Positions 23,451-33,045 of a DNA stretch of 64,000 nt are shown here, one piece after another; within the stretch, counting starts at the first letter, position 1, and every line of letters begins with the position of its first letter. Below the pieces are notes generated by a model. That model was not told the origin of the DNA. It was given only the letters and a program-made list of their open reading frames with translations, and did no database searches. Source of the stretch: Tuctoria greenei (taxonomy: Eukaryota; Streptophyta; Magnoliopsida; Poales; Poaceae); assembly GCA_036927565.1 (NCBI GenBank), contig JAYESD010000001.1, forward strand, positions 290,977,560 to 291,041,559, in the 5' to 3' direction. Made by a program: the position numbers and the translations under genes.

Positions 23451-23760
23451 GGAGCCCAGACCCCTCCGGGAGGGTCCGGAGTTACCTGAAGGCGTGTCTG
23501 GGTCCCAGCCCCCAGACACGGAACTTCAAGGCGAAATGCTAGGAGATCAACCTCATTCATCTGAGGTGGTTCACCTGGCTGACCAAGATGATCTGGACCC
23601 TTCTAGCAAGGTCTGGGTCGAACAAAAAGAAGTTTTGGACCCCTCCGAGAGGGTCCAAGAAGCACAACATGAAGGTCCAGACCCCTCCAGAACGGTCCGG
23701 GTCAATGGAGAAGAAGCTTCGTTCCCCTCTGAGAGGGTCCGGACCGTCCAGCGCCTAATG
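23450..23760 (+). repeat. Palindromic linker repeats inside the element A pol
   Basis: Five diverged copies of GACCCCTCCGAGAGGGTCC (near 23459, 23596, 23638, 23681 and 23722), encoding repeated DPSERVQ-like peptides, lie inside the RT/RNase H connection region. The unit is itself nearly palindromic. Related units occur in element C at about 35251 and after the integrase of A at about 59728. Confidence 0.7.
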
Positions 23761-24813
23761 TACTTCATAAGCGAAGTACTCCATGACGCAAAGACAAGAT
23801 ACATTGAGGTGCATAAGCTGCTTTATGCAGTTCTTATTGCCTCAAGGAAGCTTCGTCACTACTTCCAAGCCCACAAAATATCAGTGGCAACTTCCTTCCA
23901 CTGCGTGCTATTTTGCATAACCCTAACTCTACCGGGAACATTGCAAAGTGGGCAGTGGAACTGGTCGAGTTCGATCTAGACTTCATGTCACGACAAGCAA
24001 TCAAAAGTCAAGCTTTGGCTGACTTCGTGGCGGAATGGACTCCCTCTCCACCAAACCCTGGGGGCCCCAGTGAGCAGAAACCGGAACCCAAGGTTCCGGT
24101 ATTCATCGAGCCTCACTGGACCCTCTACTTAGACGGATCCGTGTAGAAGCAGGGGGCCGGAGCTGGAATCCTTCTCCTGGCTTCGACTGGGGAGAAGGTC
24201 AAGTACATGGTTCACCTTGATTTCAAGGCAACCAATAATATGGCGGAGTATGAATCTCTCATCTACAGACTCAAGGTGGCACTATCTTATGGTGTCAAAC
24301 AGTTGTTGGTGAAGGGTGATTCACAACTCAGCATCAAACATGTTAGAGGTGAATGCTCTTGTAACAATTCCCAACTAGATGCTTATCTCCTTGAAGTCCA
24401 GAGGCTCCAGAAGGAATTTGAAGTCTTAAATCTCCACCATGTTCAGCGTCAACATAACGCTGAAGCTGACGAACTCTCGACGAATGTTTCAACTAGAGCT
24501 CCAGCTCCCGACAGAATCTTCATCCGGAGGTTGTCAAGGCCAACAGCTCAGCCTGCCGAACTGAGTGAAGGGGGTGAGACCAGCACCTCGAAGCTGGCAG
24601 TCCCGGTGGCCCTGTTACCATGGCGTCCACCAAGGGTCATAGGTGCTGCTAGAGGCTCCGAGCAACCCAGCACGCAAGACTCAGAAGCTCAAGTTAGCTC
24701 TGATGCATGGATCTCGGAGATCTGGAGCTTCTTAAAAGACAATATCTGAAGACAGTGTATCCGCTGACCGGATTGTCAGATTGGCTAAAAGATACACGTT
24801 GGTAGAAGGGGAT
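23760..24813 (+). pseudogene. Element A RNase H and second (archaeal-type) RNase H
   Basis: 23760-23979 and 23913-24146 contain the remnant RNase H/connection (YFISEVLHDAK, KIWH-like LRHYFQAHKI). A second RNase H-like domain then starts WTLYLDGSV (24118), with NNMAEYESLIYRLKVAL and VKGDSQLSI as later motifs. A TAG follows LDGSV at about 24144. A second RNase H is a known trait of the Tat lineage. The reading is cut at 24813, inside RYTLVEGD, by element B. Confidence 0.75.
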
Positions 24814-26476
24814 TGTTGACGGCTGTTATATACCAATTTCAATCGTAATATAACTCAATTATGTGAAGGATTGATCATTTCTTGCACACATCACCTTTCT
24901 ACTTGACCTATTTCCACTTGTACTTGGAGAAATATGTGTATGCAAATATTTATACAGGAATTGAGGAAAAGTATGGGGAGCAATCTTATAAAATATCATC
25001 CCAGCCAATCAGACGACGACACGTGGCACCACATGGATCAAATGGCCCACAAAAAGAAGTATTCGAGGCCATCCAATGGTGTAGCACCAATATCAGTCAA
25101 TGGGACCCACTTGGCTGCCACCTGGAGGAAGTACGTGCCGTTTGGAGCCCTGACCAGGTCGGGCGAACCAGGGGGTCGACCGACCTCGTCCTCGCGCCAA
25201 ACGCGGTCAACTTCCGGCTCCCTGGAGTCAATGACGACAGATTCGCGTGCTTTTGGTGGCGGGAACCGACCTCAATACTAGTATAAATAGGACCCCATAC
25301 CCCTCACTTCAACACACACCACTTGGGCATCATTCTATTGTATACACTATCTTCCATAGTCCCTAGAGGAGTTAGGATGTAGAGAGGAGAGCCTCTAGTC
25401 CCAAGTCGAAATTGGGAAAGGAGTAGAAGGAGTCCCTCTTCCCAATTCCACATTGGGAAAGGTATGTCTCATGTATTCCTTCTTGTATTTGTGACTTTGT
25501 GCTCAATAAAGATATTATCTTTAGTCTTCTTTTATATGTATACTTGGACAAAGCGTTTCTTGTTTGACTGTGGAGTCCATGTAAGTGGAAGGTATAGTCT
25601 TTATGATTGTACTCTCATGATCACATCTTATGGTCATAAACACAATAGACCCCCACTATAGTCTATGTAGTTATGATATGATTATGTTAATATGAATAAC
25701 TATGCTATGCAATCCACATTGGTTCAACGATGATTTAGTTCATTGCCTTAGGATGGCTTGTGCTGCAGCTCTTAAGGTATTTGCTTAGTATGCTAGCATG
25801 GTGCTAGGGTATTTAAGTAGCGTTGGATGTCTCGTAGACCCACGGATTGAAGAGGTAGGTAGTAGGTGGTGACAGCCCTATCTGTCCTTTGTAATCCTCC
25901 ACGTTCGGCTATGCCACAGGCTCTTGGCGGGAGTCGCCCTAGTATTACTAGGGGTAAGCCCGTGCCCGATGTGTTGAATAACATTGCATAGGAATTCATC
26001 ATTGACATTACCATTAGTATCTACCTTAGGCTATGTATATGTATTAGGAGCATTGTAGGAGCAACTCTCTAACTCTTAATCCAATCTCCCTCTAGGACCC
26101 ATTTACCCTTTAGAATAGATTGCCTAGGTGTATGTCACACTACCTCTATTATCAACTTACCCCCTGTCCGGATAATTGATTAGTATCCCATAACTTGACC
26201 ATAAGAGTAGTATATACGTTACTTCATTGCCTTCCTTTGGTATAAATACAATACCCTTGGGAATACTCATGGGTGAAATGCTACAATGGTATCTTTAGTG
26301 CGCTTGCTGATCTCATCGCTTTACCAGAGATGATCTGTGGTGTAAAGAAATACCAACAAGCATTTCTGGTGCCGTTGCCGGGGATGATTTGTTAGTATAT
26401 CTTAGGAGCCGTCAACAAGCATTTCTGGCGCTGTTGCCGGGGATGATTTGTTAGTATATCGTAGGAGCCGTCAACA
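24814..26476 (+). repeat. 5' LTR of element B
   Basis: 1,663 bp, starting TGTTGACGGC and ending GCCGTCAACA (perfect 10-bp terminal inverted repeat). A TATA box is at 25282-25289. The last 120 bp contain tandem 59-bp units that include primer-site copies. It is homologous along its length to 56837-58517 and to 62516-64000. Confidence 0.9.
25282..25289 (+). promoter_or_regulatory. TATA box of the B-family 5' LTR
   Basis: TATAAATA in AGTATAAATAGGACC; the same word is at 57323-57330 in the 3' LTR and 63001-63008 in copy F. Confidence 0.65.
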
Positions 26477-26502
26477 AGCATTTATGGCGCCGTTGCCGGG
26501 GA
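26354..26502 (+). repeat. 59-bp tandem repeats carrying extra primer-site copies at the LTR B / PBS junction
   Basis: CAACAAGCATTT begins at 26354, 26413 and 26472, exactly 59 bp apart. Each unit contains GGYGCYGTTGCCGGGGA, i.e. the primer-site word. Only the last copy (26485-26502, TGGCGCCGTTGCCGGGGA) lies outside the LTR. The 3' LTR has the same two internal copies (about 58396 and 58455). Confidence 0.85.
26485..26502 (+). promoter_or_regulatory. Primer binding site of element B (tRNA-Asp type)
   Basis: TGGCGCCGTTGCCGGGGA is complementary to the 3' end of plant tRNA-Asp (TCCCCGGCAACGGCGCCA). It lies 8 bp after the LTR end. Confidence 0.75.
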
Positions 26503-26861
26503 AGGCAAAGGAAGTGAAGGATAGCTATCACTTGTGATTAAGCTATAGGTACTAATAGTTATTAGACAGGATTACCCTTGTTTGTTTTCTCCTTTGTGTG
26601 AAAACAGGGTAGTGTTGGCCAACCCATTGTATGGGATGGCCAACGGGGACACATGTGCTAAACTGCAAGATGATTCAAGGCGTACCTCAACAAATGTCTG
26701 CTAGGCAACACCATTGCCTTTTGTGGGATAATTTCAGCTTTTAATAGGAGCAAAAGTCATCCATACCCAAGCTTGGAGAAGGCTCCAAGAAGTTCTTCTT
26801 GGTTTGTCTCCACCATGGGGTGGATAGTTGGCTCTTCATCCAACACTCGTGTCATGGGTTG
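26503..26861 (+). other. 5' leader of element B
   Basis: Untranslated leader with no long frame, joined directly to the 3' LTR of element C at 26862. The five bases before the junction are GGTTG; no matching duplicate was found on the far side. Confidence 0.6.
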
Positions 26862-27683
26862 TGTCGGAGTCTAATTCCGACAATTCTCTCGGTACTACCG
26901 TTGGTAGCCCATGGAGTTTGTAGTTCGGTAGTGGGCGCGCAGAGATTCAGAACACGATGGCAAATTGACATGAGGATTTACGTGGTTCGGGCCGCCTAAG
27001 CGTAATACCCTACTTCACGGGGTTTGTAGTTGTTGTATTGAGCTTTTGAGCTCTTGTGAGCGTGTGTCAGAGCCAAGTCTCGAAGAGTCTAAGTATGGTC
27101 AGGGATCAGAGAGAGAGTCCCATGTGTATCGCTCGACCAGTCCTTCTATAGTACAAGGACTGGTCATTACATCTTTAGCCTGGCCCGACATGTGGCCCTA
27201 GCGGTTACTGATGCTTAATACACAATTAATGAGCTTAATTACACTTAATAGTGTGGTAACGAGCCTTGACAGTGCCGTTACTGGTATTAAGGGCCCTCCG
27301 ATCGTGTGTCATTAAGATGGTATTAATGACACTTAATCGGGTCTTGAAGTCCTTGATTGTCCCTTGAAGGTCCGAGCCGTTGGGGGTCCTCCAGTCGTCT
27401 TGTTGAAGTTGAAGGTCCGGTGGTTGGACACGTGGCAGCTCTGGAGCTTACCGTATGGGATGGGTAGGTCTGGTGCTGTTGTACACGTGTCAGGACCGGA
27501 GCTTCCCTCTATCGGGGGTTAGGTCTGGAGGTGCCGCACAGGTATTTAGCCCGGAGCTTTCCCATGTGTGGGATGTAGCTCTGGTTGTAGGATACACGCG
27601 GCAGCACAGGGACTAACCATAGAAGGGAGGCAGGTCCGGTCCCGTATGACACATGGGTCTTTCGGAGGTCTTCAACTCAGACA
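26862..27683 (-). repeat. 3' LTR of element C
   Basis: 822 bp; on the minus strand it starts TGTCTGAGTTGAAG and ends TCCGACA. It is homologous to the LTR of A over several blocks, including GTTGAAGA at the start, the TTAAGTGT-TATTAATG block and GTACCGAG near the end. It keeps two intact G-boxes (27429, 27484) with degenerate ones near 27537 and 27595. The flanking GGTTG (26857-26861) is the left target sequence. Confidence 0.85.
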
Positions 27684-28280
27684 GGTGAAGTTCCTTTAGA
27701 CTTTTTGCAGTCCCAAGTGGTATACGATACGCAGGGTATCGACAGTGGCCCCCTGGGTCCACCTCTGGGAGAGACCTTTTGGATGAAGTCGTTCTGCCGG
27801 AGGTGGGTCCATCCTTCGGTTTTTGAGCCATGTCTTCAAGGGTCTTTGGATGTGCCGTTGGCGGTAGTTCGCAGTTAAACCATCGCCGCGTGGCATACCC
27901 ATGATGCGACAGGTGAGATCTGAGCGTGCGGATATCACGCAATTGAAGGTCGCCGGTTCCCAATACGAAAACCGTATCGGTTCCGCGTGCCCTATCAGGC
28001 CGCCGCCCTCGGGTTTCCCGCCTCTCATGATAACAACCATTCGCCTGGGGTAAGGACCTCGACTTGATCATCGGGGTGGCCCCGGGCCCCCTTGTCATTG
28101 GCAGGGTGAAGTTTTTGAACTGTATCGTTGGCTCCTCCGCAGTTTCCATCCAAGCGTTGCGGGGGCTTAGTTAAGAAGAAAGCGCACACCGTTTGGGGAT
28201 TCTTTACGCCTTCATTCGAACTTGTGCTCAAATCCTCCAAACTTTTGCTCGCTTTTCCTCTCTCGCCACGCTGTGCAGCA

Positions 28281-31200
28281 ATGAAGTTGGGACTCCCCAA
28301 GAGCCGCATCGGGAGCAAGAAGGAGTTGTCTAGGGTCCGGACCTACATGGGATGGTCCAGTGACTCCTTCGACAACGACATTCACCGCAGCAAGCTTCCC
28401 TTCGAGAAGGAGCGAGCCGGAGATATGGTGTACTTCCTTGGGTACGCCATGGCGGGTTTGATCCTGCCTTTCTCCACTTTCTTTTTGATGCTGCTAGATT
28501 TCTATGGTCTGCAGCTCCACCATCTGGGCCCCCATTCAATCTTGCTGGTGGCGACTTTCGTCCACTTTTGCGAGATGTGGGTGGGCATGCCCCCTTATGT
28601 GGAGTTGTTCCGGACTTTCTTCACTGTCCACCTGACCGGGAAGAGTGATGAGTTCATCGGCTTCTACTACTTCGTGAAGCGGAAAAACTCTCCCCTCAAG
28701 TACTTGAGGTCCTTCCCTTCCGGCAAGTGGGACGACTGGAAGAAAGACTGGGTGGTCATAACCGTCGAGTGACACAAGAGGCTAGAGCTGCCTGAAGGCC
28801 TTCCTCGCGTTGACACCGACACTTGGAGTGACGTGCTGGAGCTATCGAGGGAGTACAGGCCCATCCTGGACAGAATCCAGGAATGTGTCGAAGGTGGGGT
28901 GACCCCGCAGATGGTCTTCGACAACTTCTTGACAAACAGGTGGGCCCCGCTGAGGGCTAGGAGCCAGCCTGCCTGGGCCTTCAACAGTGAGATGGATACC
29001 AACCGCATTGAAGTCAGCTTGGACACCAACACGGCCGGTGAAGCCTTGAAGACGCATCTCAAGAAGTTCTAGCCTGGGAAGATCAGCCCTGGCGATGTGT
29101 CTCCACTGGTGGCCTTCCTGCCTCTGAATATGATACCAGAGGAGTGCAGAGAGGTCCGGAGGAAGATGCCGCTGTTGGACGACTTGTGCCTTATGGAGAG
29201 GCGATCAACATCCGGGGTGGCAATCCCCGAAGCTTTGGAGGATGGCTCTGTTCCCGCCATGAAGCCAAGAACCGAACTCGTAGGCAAGGGCAAAGAGTTG
29301 GCCCACAAGAGGAAGTTGAAGCATGCTGACGGGAGGTTCGTCAGACCTACTCCTTCGACGACGGCTCCTTCTCCCTGGCGGAGGAGGTCTTCAACGGCGG
29401 CAACCACTCCAGCATCGGCATCTCCCCCAGATGTCAGTTCCGGCCATGTGGCTCTGGTACCAGGGCCAACTGAGGGCTCTAGGTCCGGGGGTCCTTCTCA
29501 GTCGAGGGGGGCCTCAACCAAGGCGACACCGACGGCGGCATCAAGTTCCGGGGAGCCTTCCAGAGTTACTATGCCAATAGCATCAGGGTCCAGTCCCGAG
29601 CATCCTGTGAAGAGGTTCCGCGCTAGCTGGAGCGGAAGCCTTCCGAGGTTAATTTGATTTTTTTACCTCAGTTGGTTGTTTTTTGTTGTAACTATGTTTT
29701 GAGTTTCTTCGTCCTTCATCCACAGAGTGCCCAAGAAAGGGGATGAAGCTCCGGTTCTTGCAGCAGCAACTGATGCTGCACAGACGGAGGCTCCGGCTCC
29801 TATCCCAGCGGCGCCTCAAGAGGTGGCTGAGGCCGCGGCAGCCCCGGCGCCAGCTGTCGTGGTCCTTGACCTCGAGTCATTCCCTAAAGCTCCCGTGGTA
29901 GCGTCGGACCACAAGAATGAAGATGTACCAGCGGCACCAGCCCCGCAGGTTGAAGCTTCGAGTTTGGATGCTGAGAGGATGGACGCTCCAGCCTCAGAGC
30001 TGAAGGTAGCTGCAATCTCGGTCCTAGAGCCGGATGTTGTTGAAGCCCCGGAAGTGGAACCAGTGGTTGATGAAGCCCTGACAGTGGAGCCGGGTGTCGA
30101 TGAACTTCCGGCGGCAGAGCCGGGCCTTGATGAAGTTCCGGCGCCTGAGCCGGTTGTTGAAGAAGTGCCGGCGCCCGAGCCAATGGTGGTTGAAGCACCA
30201 GCGCCTGAACTGGCGGTGGAGGAGGCGCCAGCGTTGGAGCCAGAAGTGGCTTCAGCTCCGACCAAACCTTCAACGCCTGCCCCGGAGGTGGTGGTTCCGG
30301 AGGTGCCCGCGCCTGAGCCAGGGTGCCAAGAGGAGGCTGCCGGTCCCCCGCCTGAGGGACCAGTTGCTGATGATCTGACGGCAGGACCTTCGGAGCCGAC
30401 TCCGGAGGTAGGAACTTCTGCTGCAGGACCATCCTTGACTGTGGCCGAGGCTATCACGGAGGGCGGCCCTAGTGCTGTGGAAGCTCAGGGGACCACTCTT
30501 GTAGAGTGGGACCCGATTTTTGTCACGGAGAACCCACTGGAGCCAGCGAAGAAGACCCCAACAGGCCTGGAGCCAATCCCTTTGTCGCTGTCTATCGACA
30601 ACGCCTGCTCCAGTCTTCGTCAAGTCCAGCTGGCCTTTTACCACGACAGCAAGGCCCTCGAGGAGGAGCGAAAAACCCTTAGGAGGTGGCGCAACCGGCT
30701 CCAATTCGAGACCAAGCTGGCGCATCCGAGGTTGGCCGATGACAAGGAGTGGGTGAAAAAGGAAAAAGTCCGGTTGGAGTACTGGGTTCAGCTGCTGGAC
30801 AAGAGGGAAAGCATGGTGCAATCCCTCGACAACCAGTCCCGGGCCATCCACGAATAGGCCGTAGCTGCTAATAATGCAGCGAATGATAGCAAAGAGAAGC
30901 TGAGTGCCATCCACGACAGCCTCGTCAAGTGCCGGAAGGCTCTTGAGGAGCGGGAGAAAAACCTCGAAGATGAAGAGCAAAAACTCCTGGAGCTGCGGGA
31001 TGACCTCGTGAAGAGGGAGGAGGAGCTTACTCAGAGGCTAACTCTGGGTGACAAGAGTCTCACAGAGCGCACCAAGAAGCTGGAGGAGCGCTGTGAGAAA
31101 GAGGAGAAGAAGGTCTGATAGCGAGGACAGGACCTCCACAGGAGGGAGAATGAAATTGCTGCCAGAGAGAAGAAAGTGCGGGGCCGGGAGAAGGACCTGG

Positions 31201-31660
31201 TCGACCGCCGAAACAAGATCCACCTCCAGGGGGAGAAGCTCGGTAAACTCGAAAGGTAGGTTGCTAAAAAGATTCAGCATAATGCCAAAGAGGTAGAGCG
31301 TCTTGCCCGGGAGAATTCGAAGCTTGCGACGACCAAGAGATCCTAGGAAGAGATGCGAGGCTCAAGGGCTGTGGGGTCCCAACAAGTTTGAGACTTTTTG
31401 AGCAAAGCCAATGATGCGCTGATGCCGATGGGTTTTAGTCCTGTGCGTCCGGATGATCCGGAGCCGAAGCTGGACCAAGCGTTGCGGGCGTTGAGCTCGG
31501 TGGCAACAAGCTCACCAAGATGGGCGATTTCATCGCGGACCAGCTGGAAACTGAAGGGCAATCCCTGGCGAAGAACGTCGCAGAGTACATGCTGACGTGC
31601 TACACAAGTCGGGACCCTCACTTCCCACTGGACCCATTGCTTGAAGTCCCCATCAACTGA
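28281..31660 (+). pseudogene. Antisense ORF of element C: Transposase_28 domain plus coiled coil (degenerate)
   Basis: Starts at ATG 28281. The N-terminal part (words DFYGLQLHHLGPHSILLVATFVHFCE split over 28490-28570) fits the Putative gypsy-type transposon family (Transposase_28, Pfam PF04195). Next come a charged region, a Ser/Pro-rich part, a likely intron (about 29650-29726, ..TTCATCCACAG), a long Ala/Pro/Glu repeat region (29727-30350, repeats of about 30 bp encoding VVEEVPAPEP-like units) and a coiled coil rich in Glu/Lys/Arg (about 30600-31340). In-frame stops: TGA 28770, TAG 29070, TAG 30855, more after 31110. It runs opposite to the gag-pol of C. A has the homologous ORF, also antisense. 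Function is unknown; no catalytic motif is seen. Confidence 0.75.
29990..30260 (+). repeat. Coding minisatellite (Pro/Ala/Glu/Val) in the antisense ORF of C
   Basis: About eight diverged units of roughly 30 bp such as GTTGATGAAGTTCCGGCGCC. They encode alternating VVEE and PAPEP blocks. Copy A has only a few such units left before the LTR cut. Confidence 0.65.
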
Positions 31661-33045
31661 GAGGGAGAAGCCGCCAAAGCCAGCGTGTCGGAGGTTACCC
31701 AGAAGGTCGCCTCGTTCTTCCATAGGGTCTAGGACTATCTCTTTGTAGCTCCCGCTTGTATCCTCTCTTCTTTTTCCCCAATTTTGTAATCTCTTGTCTC
31801 CAGATGAATGAAATCCAAGTTTTTTATGAATTCCATTTTTTGTCTTCAACATCTTTGTCTCACTTGGCCCCCTAGTAGATGTACACAATTTGATTGTGAA
31901 CATGTACCAAGAGGAAGTAACAGTTGTTGAAGACTTGCGTGCTTCGAACTTGTAGAGCGTAGGTTCGAAGTCTCATTGCGTTGACAGTAGAGACCCCCGA
32001 GGTTGTCGAAGCTTTGTAGCTCCGGTAGCGACCGTCGTCAGAGCTTAGTAGCTCTGGCAGCAACCACCATCAACACGTAGAGCGTTGATAGCAAGTCCCT
32101 TGGGGTTATCGAAGCTTGGTAGCTCCTGCATCGACCACTGTGTTAACACGTAGAGGTTCGATGGCTGGGAGCATTCTTCCACCATCTTTTCTTCGCGTTG
32201 ACAGATGGCCCCCTGGGTTTGCCGGAACTTGGTAGCTCTCACTATCAATGTTTAAAACATCGACAACAAGCCACCTCAGGGGATGTCGGAGCTTTGGTAG
32301 CTCCGGCTCCATTCACCATCACCATGAAATCTTTATTTTTCCTGCACACTGAAGTTAAGAAAAACAGTAAAATCCATTTCCTATCTATAACTCAATTGCG
32401 ACTTACTATTCCCGAGAGAAATTTTTAGGTTGAACGCAATTCTAAATACAATTAAGTGCACTGACTTGTTTTCTCCAGGTCCGATCATTTCTGGAATCGC
32501 CTTACTTCGGCCTGCCGGGGTGTAGTTAGAGTGGCATACTTAGGGTGCAGGACCAGGCTAAGTCGATAGCACACTTCAGACCTAGATTGGCTTGGCGGCA
32601 TTCAGACGAGTAGACCATTAACAATGTGTATACCCGGGAGAATTGACAATGCAACTTGAATTATATATGAATTGGTCAAGCTAAAGTTTCTTAGGAATTG
32701 CACAACTTTGTTATAGACAAGAAAGAGAAAAATAAAAAATATTGAGCTTGTACAAAATAAATGCACTGGAGTTTGTTTTCACACAATGATGTCTTTCATT
32801 ATAGGTCCGGGGTACAGGGGAAACAAGTACACCCTTAGAGTACAGAACCAGGATAAGTGTGTTTCGTTTCTCGTTTGACCCAAGGTAGCTAGCTACACTT
32901 TTAGTTCTGAGACCGTGACAAGTGTTGCCTGAACTTTGCGGACCTTCCGAGGAAGGTCTGGCTATTCTCCCGGAGGAGCGACCCGACTCTGTACAATGAC
33001 TCTATAACATACATCACATGTAACTACAGACTCACCTCTGTGATA
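31661..33045. other. Non-coding 3' region of element C between integrase and antisense ORF
   Basis: Contains the tandem repeats at about 31980-32320. Two related words, AGGGTGCAGGACCAGGCTAAG (near 32538) and AGAGTACAGAACCAGGATAAG (near 32836), have counterparts in A (59830-59860 and 60130-60160). No gene is seen. Confidence 0.6.
31980..32320. repeat. Tandem repeats of about 65 bp in the 3' region of element C
   Basis: Four to five diverged units with the recurring words GAAGCTTGGTAGCTC, CATCAACACGTAGAG and GGCCCCCTGGG. The homologous position in A (60385-60662) holds the same kind of array in inverted orientation relative to the window. Confidence 0.7.

Noticed and set aside
24882..25286. 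ORFs of about 100-138 codons in the B LTRs (also 56906-57322 and 62725-63000)
   Set aside because: They fall within LTR U3/R, differ in frame ends between copies and have no recognisable domain.
26862..27683. Solo LTR
   Set aside because: It is followed by the antisense ORF and pol of the same family in the expected order, so it is the 3' LTR of the truncated element C.
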